In this document: piece after piece, positions 18,961 through 27,860 of the stretch
Layout: the number at the start of each line of letters is the position of its first letter
Numbering within the stretch: position 1 is the first letter of the stretch
Source: Novosphingobium sp. FKTRR1
Lineage (GTDB): Bacteria; Pseudomonadota; Alphaproteobacteria; Sphingomonadales; Sphingomonadaceae
Reading direction: 5' to 3'
Assembly: GCF_020404405.1 (NCBI RefSeq)
Contig: NZ_JAIZDA010000005.1
Location: 1 to 64,000, forward strand
DNA: 64,000 nucleotides
The notes under the pieces: model-generated
What the model saw: only the letters and a program-made list of their open reading frames with translations
Told to the model about the DNA's origin: nothing
Databases searched by the model: none
Translations under genes and position numbers: made by a program

Positions 18961-19884
18961 ATGCAAGATGACATCGTGGTACTGGGCTATGGGCCGGTCG
19001 GACGCGCAACGGTCGAGCGATTGCGAGCACAGGGCAGGCCGGTTCGGGTAGCGCAACGTTCGCGACCTGTGGACCTGCCCGATGGGTTGGCGTTCTCGCC
19101 CTGCGACGTGCTCGACCCCGCATCGCTGCGCACCGCCATCGCGGGCGCTGCCCAGGTCGCGGTCGCCATCGGCTTTCCCTATGTCGGCAAAGTGTGGGAG
19201 CAGCTTTGGCCTATCGCCATGCAGAACCTGCTCGATGCCTGCGCCGCGCAGGGTGCACGCATGGTGTTCCTCGACAATCTGTACATGTATGGTCCGCAGC
19301 GCACGCCGCTGGTTGAAACGATGGCGCTGACCAGTTTTGGCCGCAAACCGGCGGTCCGTGCGCGGATCACGCAGATGTGGCAGCAGGACAAGCGCGTACA
19401 GGTTGCGGCGCTGCGTGCGCCCGACTTCTATGGCCCCGGCGTCACGCTCTCGCACCTTGGCGACACCGGCCTTGCCGCGATCGCCCGGGGCAAGACGGCG
19501 ACATTCCTGTTTTCGCCCGACCAGCCGCACGACTATGCTTTTGTGCCCGACATCGGCCGCGCGATGGTGACATTGCTCGACGCGCCCGACGATGCGTTCG
19601 GAAAGGTCTGGCACATGCCATGCGCGCCAACGCTGACCTCGCGCGAGATCCTCGCCATGGGCGCGGTGAGCATGGGCACCCGCCTGCGCGTCTTTTCGCT
19701 GCCACCGCTGCTGCTCGACGCGCTGGCGCTGGTGGTGCCGTTCCTGCGCGAACTGCGCGAGATGCGTTTCCAGTGGGACCGGCCCTATCACGTCGAAGCC
19801 GAGGCGTGGAAGGCGCGCTTCTGGTCCGACGTTACTCCGTTCAGCCAAGGGGTTGCGCAGACGATGCGCTCGTTCGCGCCCTAA
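18961..19884 (+). CDS. NAD-dependent epimerase/dehydratase family protein (atypical SDR)
   Basis: Protein of 307 aa with an N-terminal Rossmann motif (IVVLGYGPVGRATVERL). FLDNLYMYGP contains a Tyr-rich active-site-like segment and there is a FVPDIGRAM segment typical of NAD-dependent epimerases. The canonical YxxxK is not clear, which fits atypical SDRs. The substrate is unknown. It is divergent from the LysR gene and convergent with the next gene, so it is probably a single-gene unit under LysR control. Confidence 0.8.
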   Translation: MQDDIVVLGYGPVGRATVERLRAQGRPVRVAQRSRPVDLPDGLAFSPCDVLDPASLRTAIAGAAQVAVAIGFPYVGKVWEQLWPIAMQNLLDACAAQGARMVFLDNLYMYGPQRTPLVETMALTSFGRKPAVRARITQMWQQDKRVQVAALRAPDFYGPGVTLSHLGDTGLAAIARGKTATFLFSPDQPHDYAFVPDIGRAMVTLLDAPDDAFGKVWHMPCAPTLTSREILAMGAVSMGTRLRVFSLPPLLLDALALVVPFLRELREMRFQWDRPYHVEAEAWKARFWSDVTPFSQGVAQTMRSFAP

Positions 19885-19898
19885 GCGCCGTGCCCGCC

Positions 19899-20705
19899 TC
19901 AGCCCACCGGAAGGTTGCGCTGCAAGGTGGTGCCCGCGCGCCATGACACGCCGACTTCGTGCCAGTATCCGGCTATCTTTTCGCGCGGCGCGATATCGAG
20001 CAGTTCCTCGACCGGCGAATCGAAATAAGTGAGGTCGAAGTCGCCCTTGAAGCACCGGCCCAGTTCGACATCGAAGCTGGACATGGTCACCACTTCATCA
20101 AGGCTTTGCGTGCCGTCGGTCTCGATTGCGGGCAACCAGCGGTTGTGCGCCATCGGCAAGCCATTGACGAAACCGGGTCGCTCGGCGGCTTCGGCGATGG
20201 TGAAGCGCCCTTCGGCCAGACGGCGGTCGAATGCGGCAAGCGTCACGCCGAACGTGCCGCCGGGGGCAAGGCGGGGACCGGCCTTGCCGACATAGACCGG
20301 GCGGCTCATCTGGATCGAGCCGAGCTTCTTGGGATAGCCCTGATGCTGGCCGCGCAGCATCGCGAATTCCTTGTCGACCCAGATGTAGATGCAGCGCGAC
20401 CAGGTCTTGCCCTGAAACTTGCAGCGCACGACCACGAACATTTCCTTGTACTGCACACGCACCGGATCAAGCAGTTGCGCCGGATCGTCGCCAGTCGACT
20501 GCCAGTCGGCCCAGATCGCCGCCACGGCGCCAGGATCTTCGTCAGCCAGCGTGAAGCCCTCGGGCAGCAGCGTGGCGATTCTGGCTGGATCGGTGCGATA
20601 TTCCAGCGTGATCAGTTCGCCCGAATAATGCCACGGCACCGGCGGCACGATGCTGGCCTTGCCGGTGGGAGTGCGGGGATAGAACAGGCCCTTGAGTGCG
20701 CTCAT
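19899..20705 (-). CDS. Acetoacetate decarboxylase family protein
   Basis: Protein of 268 aa with the acetoacetate decarboxylase fold. The GYPKKLGSIQ segment near residue 125 carries the lysine pair expected to form the Schiff base, and RCKFQGKTW and YEVGVSW-like C-terminal strands are present. True acetoacetate decarboxylases make acetone and CO2, but many relatives act on other keto acids or are hydratases or aldolases. The divergent neighbour is a FAH-family hydrolase, which suggests a role on oxo-acids from ring cleavage. Specificity is not resolved. The ATG at 20705 is used; upstream translation is unrelated. Confidence 0.82.
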   Translation of the reverse strand: MSALKGLFYPRTPTGKASIVPPVPWHYSGELITLEYRTDPARIATLLPEGFTLADEDPGAVAAIWADWQSTGDDPAQLLDPVRVQYKEMFVVVRCKFQGKTWSRCIYIWVDKEFAMLRGQHQGYPKKLGSIQMSRPVYVGKAGPRLAPGGTFGVTLAAFDRRLAEGRFTIAEAAERPGFVNGLPMAHNRWLPAIETDGTQSLDEVVTMSSFDVELGRCFKGDFDLTYFDSPVEELLDIAPREKIAGYWHEVGVSWRAGTTLQRNLPVG

Positions 20706-20833
20706 GATGTCCTCGGCAAATCGCGTTGCCGCCGTTCTAGCGCCACCCACGCCGCAAGCTTGGCCGCAACGGCCAAAGCAGGTGGTCCGCCGATCGGGTA
20801 AGGAACGGACAGGAATTCCAGAGGACTCGCGCC

Positions 20834-21721
20834 ATGACCACCGAATACCGCCGCATCCTGCTCGACGGCTACCCGATCCTGACAACCCGCATGGGCGACG
20901 AACTGGTCACCCGCGATGGGCGCAGCATCGGTGTGGACGATGCCATCCACCTTGCCCCGTGCAACCCCAGCAAGATCATCTGCGTGCACCTGAACTACCA
21001 CAGCCGGGTCAACGAGTTCATCACCCGGCTGCCGTCCGCGCCCACCTATTTCCAGAAGCCGGTGACCGCGCTCAACACCCACAAGGGCGCGGTCGTGCGC
21101 CCCGAGCGGTGCAAATGGCTGAACTACGAAGGCGAGATCGCCATCGTCATCGGCAAGACCTGCCGCAATGTCGCGCCGGCCGATGTTGCCGACTACATCC
21201 TGGGCTACGCGGTATCGAACGACTATGGTCTCCACGATTTTCGCGACACCGATGCCGGATCGATGCTGCGGGTGAAGGGTTCGGACACGCTCTGCCCGAT
21301 CGGCCCCGGCCTCGTCACTGGATGGGATTTCCGCGACAAGATGATCCGCACGTACGTGAACGGGGAACTGCGGCAAGAAGACAACACCAACAACATGGAA
21401 TGGGACATGCACTATCTGGTGGCCGACATCGCGCGGACCATCACGCTGGAACCCGGCGACGTGCTGCTGTCGGGCACGCCTGCCAACAGCCGCCCGGTCC
21501 AGCCCGGCGATGTGGTGGATGTCGAAGTGGACGGGCTCGGGCGCTTGTCGAACACCATCGTTCACGGACCCACCCCGATCCGCGACGATGTCGGCGCGCA
21601 ACCGACCGAAAGCGAGGAAGTGATTTCCACGGCAATGGGCGGCGATTGGGAATTCCGCGGCATCCGCGCGGCAGGCGGTCAGGGTGCCGCCTTCTATGAA
21701 TCTGCGCTCGACAAGAAATAG
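20834..21721 (+). CDS. Fumarylacetoacetate hydrolase family protein (HpcE/HpaG-like)
   Basis: Metal-dependent hydrolase, isomerase or decarboxylase of 295 aa. The FAH domain shows KIICVHLNYHSR, the metal-ligand motif NYEGEIAIVIGK near residue 98, GYAVSNDYGLHDFR and GDVLLSGTPAN. In homoprotocatechuate degradation such enzymes act on 2-hydroxyhepta-2,4-dienedioate after ring cleavage. That role fits the HpaD-like dioxygenase and aldehyde dehydrogenase about 8-12 kb away. The 128-bp divergent region with the decarboxylase-family gene suggests shared control. Confidence 0.85.
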   Translation: MTTEYRRILLDGYPILTTRMGDELVTRDGRSIGVDDAIHLAPCNPSKIICVHLNYHSRVNEFITRLPSAPTYFQKPVTALNTHKGAVVRPERCKWLNYEGEIAIVIGKTCRNVAPADVADYILGYAVSNDYGLHDFRDTDAGSMLRVKGSDTLCPIGPGLVTGWDFRDKMIRTYVNGELRQEDNTNNMEWDMHYLVADIARTITLEPGDVLLSGTPANSRPVQPGDVVDVEVDGLGRLSNTIVHGPTPIRDDVGAQPTESEEVISTAMGGDWEFRGIRAAGGQGAAFYESALDKK

Positions 21722-21740
21722 GCGGCAACACGCGGACAAG

Positions 21741-21781
21741 GCGCGCGCAACGGCAATTCGTGCTTTTGCCGTTGCGCGCGC
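21741..21781. promoter_or_regulatory. Perfect 16-bp inverted repeat, 9-nt loop
   Basis: GCGCGCGCAACGGCAA pairs exactly with its complement at 21766-21781 around the loop TTCGTGCTT. It lies 20 bp after the FAH-family gene and 45 bp before an AraC-family gene. It is very stable, but no T-run follows on either strand. It could be a Rho-assisted terminator or an attenuating hairpin in the AraC leader. Confidence 0.6.
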
Positions 21782-21825
21782 GAAAACCGCATTGAACCGG
21801 TGATCCGGCGGGATAGGCTGGCGCC

Positions 21826-22824
21826 ATGGCAACTCCCACGATCTCCGCCCAGTTCCTGCGCCATGTCGCCAATTGCGTCGAACTGACCGGACGATCGCCC
21901 GCGCCGCTTCTGGCCGAATTCGCCATAGCCCGCGACTTGCTCGACGATCCCGAGCAAGTCATTCCGCTGACCCGCTTTCTGGGCTTTTTCGAACGTGCTG
22001 CCGAATTCGTGCGCAATCCGCACTTCGGGCTGCACGCAGGCAGGCTGGCAGGATCGGATAGCCTTGGCCCGTTGAGCTTCCTGTTCCTGAGCGCGCCGAC
22101 CCTGCACGAGGCCTTTGCCAGCTTCACCCGCAATCTGGCGCCCCTGCAGCAAGCCTCGCGGCATCGCTTTCTGGTCGGCCCGTGGGCTACGTTCGAATAT
22201 GCGGTGCAGGACAGCTCACTGACCGAACGCCGCCAGGATGCAGAATATTCGATCGGCGCGATGTACAGCCTCGCCCGCCAGTTTGCCGGCAGCGACGTCG
22301 AGCTGCGCGAGGTCCGCTTCGAGCACGAACGCGTGGGCGACTATGCGATTTATCGCGACTACTTCGGCTGCGACGTGTTTTTTGCGCAGGACTGCAATAC
22401 CCTGTCGTTCGATGCGCGACTGCTCGATCTGCGCGGCCGCGTGCTCAGTCCCGTGCTGCATCCGATTCTGGAAGAGCACTTGCGGCGTCGGTCTGACCTG
22501 AACAGCCCGCTCGGCGGTATGGCGCATCAGGTCAAGACGATCATCGAAGCCACACCGCTTGACCGGCCGCCAACGATCGCGGGCGCGGCGCGGGTGTTGG
22601 GCCTGTCACCCGCCACACTGCACCGCCGGTTGCAGGCCGAAGGGACCGGCTGGCGCGAACTGTTGACCGAGCATCGGCTGATGGCGGCCGCACGTTTGCT
22701 GCGCAACAGCCGCCGCAGCATAAGCGAGATCGCGCTGGCGGTCGGCTTTTCCGAAAGCGCCAGCTTCATCCGCAGCTTTGCCCGCCATTTCGGGCTTCCA
22801 CCGGGCCGCTATCGCAAGCAGTGA
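21826..22824 (+). CDS. AraC-family transcriptional regulator (Arabinose_bd-type sensor)
   Basis: Regulator of 332 aa. Residues about 20-205 form the sensor domain found in OruR/ArgR-like AraC proteins (SFLFLSAPTLHEAF, RDYFGCDVFFAQDCNTLSF). The C-terminal double helix-turn-helix shows AARVLGLSPATLHRRLQAEG and EIALAVGFSESASFIRSFARHFG. It probably controls the nearby TonB receptor or the ring-cleavage genes. It is convergent with the receptor gene at 22850 and has a 16-bp hairpin just upstream. Confidence 0.9.
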   Translation: MATPTISAQFLRHVANCVELTGRSPAPLLAEFAIARDLLDDPEQVIPLTRFLGFFERAAEFVRNPHFGLHAGRLAGSDSLGPLSFLFLSAPTLHEAFASFTRNLAPLQQASRHRFLVGPWATFEYAVQDSSLTERRQDAEYSIGAMYSLARQFAGSDVELREVRFEHERVGDYAIYRDYFGCDVFFAQDCNTLSFDARLLDLRGRVLSPVLHPILEEHLRRRSDLNSPLGGMAHQVKTIIEATPLDRPPTIAGAARVLGLSPATLHRRLQAEGTGWRELLTEHRLMAAARLLRNSRRSISEIALAVGFSESASFIRSFARHFGLPPGRYRKQ

Positions 22825-22825
22825 G

Positions 22826-22846
22826 GCCCGGCGGCTTCTCCCGGGC
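22826..22846. terminator. Short GC hairpin between convergent AraC and TonB genes
   Basis: GCCCGG and CCGGGC flank a 9-nt loop within the 25-bp gap between two convergent stops. There is no T-tract. A bidirectional transcription stop is plausible from position only. Confidence 0.35.
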
Positions 22847-22849
22847 GCG

Positions 22850-25246
22850 TCACCACTTGACGGTGGCGGTCACTCCATACGTCGCAGGTTTGGCATAGAC
22901 CGAGGTCGTGCCAAGCGGGCCGAGGTTGAGGGTATAGGCGCGATAGGCCTTGTTGAAGACGTTGCGCCCGAACACCTGGATCGAGAAGCGCTCGTTCGCC
23001 GCAGTCCAACCCAGCGAGGCATTGGTGATGTTATAGGCGGGCTGGATCGACGACTGGCCGTTGGTCACTTCCAGATATTGCTTGTCGTACCACACCCCGT
23101 CGACTTGCGCGACGACGTTGCCGCCAACCGCGTCAAAGTTGTATCGCGCCACGTAATTGAAGCTGAATTTGGGCGCGTTGGGGAATTTTGCGCCGCTGAT
23201 GGTCTTGGCTGGATAGTTGCAGAAATAGGTGCCGTCATGCTGGTCTGTGCAATATTGCGGCACCGACGATCCGGGCACGAGCACCGACAGGAACTGCGAG
23301 CCCGCCGCCTGCACCGTATCGACCTTCGAGGTTTCCCAGGTGGCGCCAAGATTGACGTTGATGTGGCTGGTCGGCTGGAAGTACGTTTCGAGCTCAGCCC
23401 CGGTCGCACGCGCATCGCTGTTGCCCACTTGCGGCACCCCGCCGATCAGCGCGAACGTCTGGTAGTCGTTGTAGATGTAATGATAGGCGGTCGCATTGAC
23501 GCGCACGCTGTGCGACGGGTTCGACCACTTCGCGCCCAGCTCGAACGAATTGAGCGTTTCGGGGCGATGCTGGAAGGTGCGCGCATCGACGTAGCCGTTA
23601 AGCGTGAAATTGCCGCCCTTGATCCCGCGGTTCCATGATGCGAACAACAGCGTGTCCGGAGCAGGCTTGTAGTTGAGCGTCACCCGCGCCGCGACATCGC
23701 CGTGCGATATCCGGTCCGCGCCCGGCAAGGCGGCCGCAAACGTCGCATTCGACGCGATCGCGGCGGATTGCGCGCCTTCGACCACGGTCGAATCATAGAG
23801 GACCGACTTGGTGTCCTTGGAATAGCGCAACCCGCCGATCAGCGTCAGCTTGTCGGCAAGGTCGTATTCCATTTGCCCGAACAGCGACCAGTTGCGCGAA
23901 TGCAGGTCGTAGTTTTCCGAAATGGTGGGGTTGGTGCCCGGCAATCCTGCGGCCAGCGCCGCACCGATGGCAGGCGCGCCGATCGTGGCCATGTGGCCCT
24001 TGACCTTGATGTCGAGGAAATAGGCCCCGGTCTGCCAGCGCAGCCGGTCGGCATCGCCAGTCAGCCGCAATTCCTCGCTGAACTGGGTATATTTCGCCTG
24101 AGTCTGGAACACGATCAATTCGACCGGCAGCGCGTCGCCATCTTCCTGATACGACTTGGTGAGATCGGTGTAGTTGGTGATCGAGGTCAGCTTCACCCCG
24201 CCCAGATCGTAGCCGAGTTTGGCCTGAAAGATATCGGTCTTGCGGTTGAAGAAGCCGCGCTTGTCGCTGAAATTCTGGAACGGGCTGGCGGGCGCTCCGG
24301 TGATCCCGTTGATGACCCCGCCCGATCCGTTGGCAAGTCCGGCGGCATCGGTCGTGCAATAGCCGTTGTCCTGCAGGTTGCAGTTGTCAAAGACATAGCC
24401 GCCGGTGGCGACGTTGTTGTCCTCACTGTGCTTGACCCACAGATCGAGTTTGCCGTTGGCACCAAGGTCTGCCTGGATCGTGCCGCGCAACGCCCAGCCG
24501 TTTTCCGCGCCCAGATCCTGACCATTGCCATCGAACACGCCGGGTAGCGCCGCTGCGGACTTGATGTAGCCATCGGCCTTGGTCACGCGTCCCGCCACGC
24601 GAAAGCGCAAGCCCTCGGTCAGGCTGCCACCCACCGCTCCTTCAAGCGCGCGGCGATTGAACCGCTCGTAACTTGCCGTGGCATAGCCGTTGAATTCGGC
24701 CTTGCTGGCATCGGTGCTGAGGTAGTGGATCAATCCGCCGGTGGCATTGCGACCAAACAGCGTGCCTTGCGGACCGCGCAGCACTTCGACGCGCTGCACG
24801 TCGAACAGTTGCCCCGACAGGCCGTTCATCGAGCCCATGTAGGCGTCATCGACATAAACCGCGATCGGCGCTTCCAGGTAGTCGGTAAAGTTGTTCTGCG
24901 AAATGCCGCGCAAGTTGAAGATCGTGACGTTGGGCGACCACGCGTTCAGTTGCAGGCCGGGCACCTGCTGGGTGATCTGCGTGGCGTCGGTAACGCCCAA
25001 TGCCTTCAACTGCGCGCCCGAATAGGCGGTGATGGCGATCGGCACCCGCTGCGCATTCTCGCTGCGCTTGTTGGCGGTGACGACGATGTCGCCGAAGGTC
25101 GATGTGGCATCCGCCGAGCCTTGCGCGGCCGCTGTCGCTGCGGCAGCAGTCGCTTCGGCTGGTGCAGCCTGCGCAAAAGCGGACACGCCCTGTACCGCCA
25201 GAGCAAGGATGGAGACCGATGCGAGCGACTTCACGATAGGTGCCAT
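22850..25246 (-). CDS. TonB-dependent receptor
   Basis: Outer-membrane receptor of 798 aa. The signal peptide ends near AFAQA. An Ala-rich spacer is followed by the TonB box GDIVVTANKRSENAQRVP. The plug carries ITQQVPGLQL, FNLRGISQNNF, IAVYVDDAYMGS and VEVLRGPQGTLFGRNATGG, and the barrel ends in VTATVKW. Two close cysteine pairs (NCNLQDNGYC; YCTDQHDGTYFC) suggest disulfide-closed surface loops. It is not of the Caulobacter carbohydrate type. The ATG at 25246 has GGGGGGA upstream. Next to an MFS carrier and catabolic genes it probably imports the same aromatic or amine substrate, which is an inference. Confidence 0.9.
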   Translation of the reverse strand: MAPIVKSLASVSILALAVQGVSAFAQAAPAEATAAAATAAAQGSADATSTFGDIVVTANKRSENAQRVPIAITAYSGAQLKALGVTDATQITQQVPGLQLNAWSPNVTIFNLRGISQNNFTDYLEAPIAVYVDDAYMGSMNGLSGQLFDVQRVEVLRGPQGTLFGRNATGGLIHYLSTDASKAEFNGYATASYERFNRRALEGAVGGSLTEGLRFRVAGRVTKADGYIKSAAALPGVFDGNGQDLGAENGWALRGTIQADLGANGKLDLWVKHSEDNNVATGGYVFDNCNLQDNGYCTTDAAGLANGSGGVINGITGAPASPFQNFSDKRGFFNRKTDIFQAKLGYDLGGVKLTSITNYTDLTKSYQEDGDALPVELIVFQTQAKYTQFSEELRLTGDADRLRWQTGAYFLDIKVKGHMATIGAPAIGAALAAGLPGTNPTISENYDLHSRNWSLFGQMEYDLADKLTLIGGLRYSKDTKSVLYDSTVVEGAQSAAIASNATFAAALPGADRISHGDVAARVTLNYKPAPDTLLFASWNRGIKGGNFTLNGYVDARTFQHRPETLNSFELGAKWSNPSHSVRVNATAYHYIYNDYQTFALIGGVPQVGNSDARATGAELETYFQPTSHINVNLGATWETSKVDTVQAAGSQFLSVLVPGSSVPQYCTDQHDGTYFCNYPAKTISGAKFPNAPKFSFNYVARYNFDAVGGNVVAQVDGVWYDKQYLEVTNGQSSIQPAYNITNASLGWTAANERFSIQVFGRNVFNKAYRAYTLNLGPLGTTSVYAKPATYGVTATVKW

Positions 25247-25398
25247 TGTTCCCCCCGTCGATCGTGCCGCCTGTCGGATATCAGGACAGGCGCCGATGCG
25301 TTCTTGAGCTAGGCTCAACCTGCAATGCGCGCCCGTCATACGCTTGCCCGTTCCGGCCAAATCGCCGGGTGGGTCAACCCTTTGACCGCTCCCGCCGT

Positions 25399-26610
25399 TC
25401 AGCCAAGGCGCGGTGCGCGCGACCGCAGCGCGGCGTGGCGACGGATCGGCAACAGCAGCAGGCCATAGCTGACGATGAACAGCGCGATGCACACCAGTTC
25501 GGCAGCGCGGTAGCCGGTTCCGTCAAGCAGTTGCGCGGCGATCAGCGGCCCGCTGCCCAGCCCGATCATCTGCATCGCGATGGCATAGGACATCATCTGG
25601 CCGCTCTCGTCGAAATCGCACACCCGCCCGAGGATGAACGGCAGCACGAAGTTCCACAACGCGTTGAAGCCGCACACCCCGACCACGAACAGCGCCATCC
25701 CCGGCCTGCCTACCAGCAAGGCGATACTGCCCGCTCCGGCCAGAATGCCGAACGCGATGGCGGCGTTGCGGTGGATCCGTCCGGCCAGAAAGACCGAGGC
25801 CAGCGCCCCGCCGACTGCAAGGATCTGCGACAGGAACAGCGCGTCCGCCACCGACTGTTCGGCCAGACCCGCGCCCGTTCCGACCAGGAACAGCACCGCC
25901 CAGGCGATGCCTTGCGCGATGTTGTAGGCAAGCACCCCGCCTAGTGCGACCACGAGCAGCGATCGCGGCAGTTGCCGCGCTTCGGGATTGGCCATCGCTT
26001 CGGCGGAATAGGCGCGCGGCAGCAGCGGCAGCGTCAGCAAGGCCAGCAGCGACAGGCCGCCGAACCCCGCAAACATCGCTCCCAACCCGAAGGCCGACAG
26101 GAACAGCGGGAGATACCAAAGCCCGAAGGCCCCGTACGTCAGCAACAGCGAGAGATAGAGCGCCACATTGCGTTCGGCGCGGACGGTCACGCCGACAAAG
26201 GTGAAACTGATCGAAATGATCGTGCCCTCACCCAGTCCGGCGATGAAACGCGCGCCATAGAACGACACGCCGTGTCCGCCGCCAAGCGAGCCGAAATCAC
26301 CAGCGGCCGCGGTAATCAGCCCGGCGGCGACCACGTGCCGCCAGTCAAAGCCGACGCCCCGGATCGCCATGAAGATCGTCGCCAGCGCGACGCCCAGCAT
26401 CTCGATCCCGGCAAGGTTGACCGCCACCGCTTCGGTCAAGCCAAGATGCGTGACATAGGCCTGCACGATGCCCGGCTGAATGATGAACAACAGCACCCCG
26501 ATCGTGCCAAGCAGGACCGCGCCAAGGATCGCTGGCCAGCCATTCACATCGACTTGCGCGCGCGAGCCCGACCCGGTCGGCAACGATGGTGTTGGCAGCG
26601 GCTTGGGCAT
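25399..26610 (-). CDS. Major facilitator superfamily transporter
   Basis: Inner-membrane carrier of 403 aa with about 12 hydrophobic helices, beginning near AILGAVLLGTIGVLLFIIQPG. The signature regions are weak, with GARFIAGLGEGTIISISF in TM4-5. The ATG at 26610 gives a short cytoplasmic N-terminus; the frame continues upstream but without carrier-like sequence. The gene is divergent from an AraC regulator with a palindrome between them and follows on the same strand as the TonB receptor 152 bp away. Together they could move one substrate across both membranes. Confidence 0.87.
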   Translation of the reverse strand: MPKPLPTPSLPTGSGSRAQVDVNGWPAILGAVLLGTIGVLLFIIQPGIVQAYVTHLGLTEAVAVNLAGIEMLGVALATIFMAIRGVGFDWRHVVAAGLITAAAGDFGSLGGGHGVSFYGARFIAGLGEGTIISISFTFVGVTVRAERNVALYLSLLLTYGAFGLWYLPLFLSAFGLGAMFAGFGGLSLLALLTLPLLPRAYSAEAMANPEARQLPRSLLVVALGGVLAYNIAQGIAWAVLFLVGTGAGLAEQSVADALFLSQILAVGGALASVFLAGRIHRNAAIAFGILAGAGSIALLVGRPGMALFVVGVCGFNALWNFVLPFILGRVCDFDESGQMMSYAIAMQMIGLGSGPLIAAQLLDGTGYRAAELVCIALFIVSYGLLLLPIRRHAALRSRAPRLG

Positions 26611-26730
26611 CAACGGAAGCTTTCTGGCAGGATCGCATCGTCGATTGCAGGGTTCGCCCGCCCGCGCTTGGCAGGATCGGACATTCCGCGACCGCCACCC
26701 TTTACCGATACTGCAACATAATGTCACTTT

Positions 26731-26747
26731 TTGATCGAAACGATCAA
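26731..26747. promoter_or_regulatory. Palindrome TTGATCG-AAA-CGATCAA in the MFS/AraC divergent promoter
   Basis: A perfect 7+7 bp inverted repeat lies 121 bp upstream of the MFS start and 58 bp upstream of the AraC start. It overlaps an AT-rich stretch likely to contain both promoters. It is a candidate operator. AraC proteins usually prefer direct repeats, so another regulator may bind here. Confidence 0.45.
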
Positions 26748-26804
26748 TATTGCTGTATCCCGAATCGCTTAGCCTCGGGCCATAACAAACAAAAGGGAGA
26801 ATCC

Positions 26805-27836
26805 ATGACACAAGCGACCGTGCGCGCTGCGGCCATGAACGGCTGGGACAGCTTCCTTGGTCAGAGCAGCCCTGCAGCGGACGAATGCGGCGGCAGAAGC
26901 GGCAGCGCAAACCCCAGCGCGGTTACGCTTCAACCGTGCGAGGTTCGGCAGGACGTGATGCCTCTGGCCGAATTCGTGCGCTTTTCGGAACAAGTGGTGT
27001 GCCAGACCCGCGACATCGCCATCCCCTGGCTGGCGGGCGGCAACTACGATCTATCGGCACTTGGCCCGGTCGGCGAAGCGATCAATGCGGCGGGCAAAGT
27101 TGGCACCGCGCTGCGGCGGCTGGTCGATTACTTCTCGTTGCTGCAGGATTGCACCGACATTCGGCTAGACCGCGAGGATGACATGGCCGCGGTCAGCTAC
27201 CGCATTCTCGACCCCGAAATCTGGCCGCGTCATCACGACGCGATGTTCAGCCTTGGCATCGTCGGGCAGATCATCCGGCGCGGCGCACGCGGTGCGTGGG
27301 ACAAAGTGGAGTTCGCGTTCGAGGCGGAAAGCCACGAGATGCGCGGCGATATCGGCAAAGTCGTGTGCGCACCGTGCTGTTTTGGCGCCGACACCAACCA
27401 GATCCGCTTCCCCGCCGCCATGCTCGATCTCGCGCTGCCCCAATCCAGTGGACACCATGACGTGCGCCCTCTCGGCCGCGCCATCGTCGACAAGCGGCGC
27501 GACACACCGCTGGTCGAGCGGTTGAGCCAGATGGTGTTCCGCGACCTGAACAACAGCGCCATCGAACAGGAGCGCTTTGCCCGCGAGATCGGCATGTCCA
27601 GCCGGACGATGCGGCGCAAGCTGGCCGACGAGGGCAGTTCCTTTCAGCAAGTGCTCGACGAATGCCGGATGCGTCAGGCACTGTTCGAATTCCGCGCCCG
27701 CCCCGACTTGTCGATCGCCCAGATCGCGCTGCGGCTGGGCTATGCCGAACACAGCAATTTCACCCGCGCGTTTCATCGCTGGAGCGGGGTTTGCCCACAA
27801 ACCTACCGCGCCAACCTGACCAAGCCCGCGCACTGA
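26805..27836 (+). CDS. AraC-family transcriptional regulator
   Basis: Regulator of 343 aa. The N-terminal sensor domain (about 40-240) has the Arabinose_bd-like pattern (ALRRLVDYFSLLQDCTDIRL). The C-terminal helix-turn-helix pair is FAREIGMSSRTMRRKLADEG and IALRLGYAEHSNFTRAFHRWSG. The ATG at 26805 has AAGGGAGA at ideal spacing. It is followed after 24 bp by the amidotransferase gene, and may therefore be co-transcribed with and control the catabolic genes at 27.8-33.9 kb. Confidence 0.9.
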   Translation: MTQATVRAAAMNGWDSFLGQSSPAADECGGRSGSANPSAVTLQPCEVRQDVMPLAEFVRFSEQVVCQTRDIAIPWLAGGNYDLSALGPVGEAINAAGKVGTALRRLVDYFSLLQDCTDIRLDREDDMAAVSYRILDPEIWPRHHDAMFSLGIVGQIIRRGARGAWDKVEFAFEAESHEMRGDIGKVVCAPCCFGADTNQIRFPAAMLDLALPQSSGHHDVRPLGRAIVDKRRDTPLVERLSQMVFRDLNNSAIEQERFAREIGMSSRTMRRKLADEGSSFQQVLDECRMRQALFEFRARPDLSIAQIALRLGYAEHSNFTRAFHRWSGVCPQTYRANLTKPAH

Positions 27837-27860
27837 TCCGTCCCAACCAGAGGAATCTCC

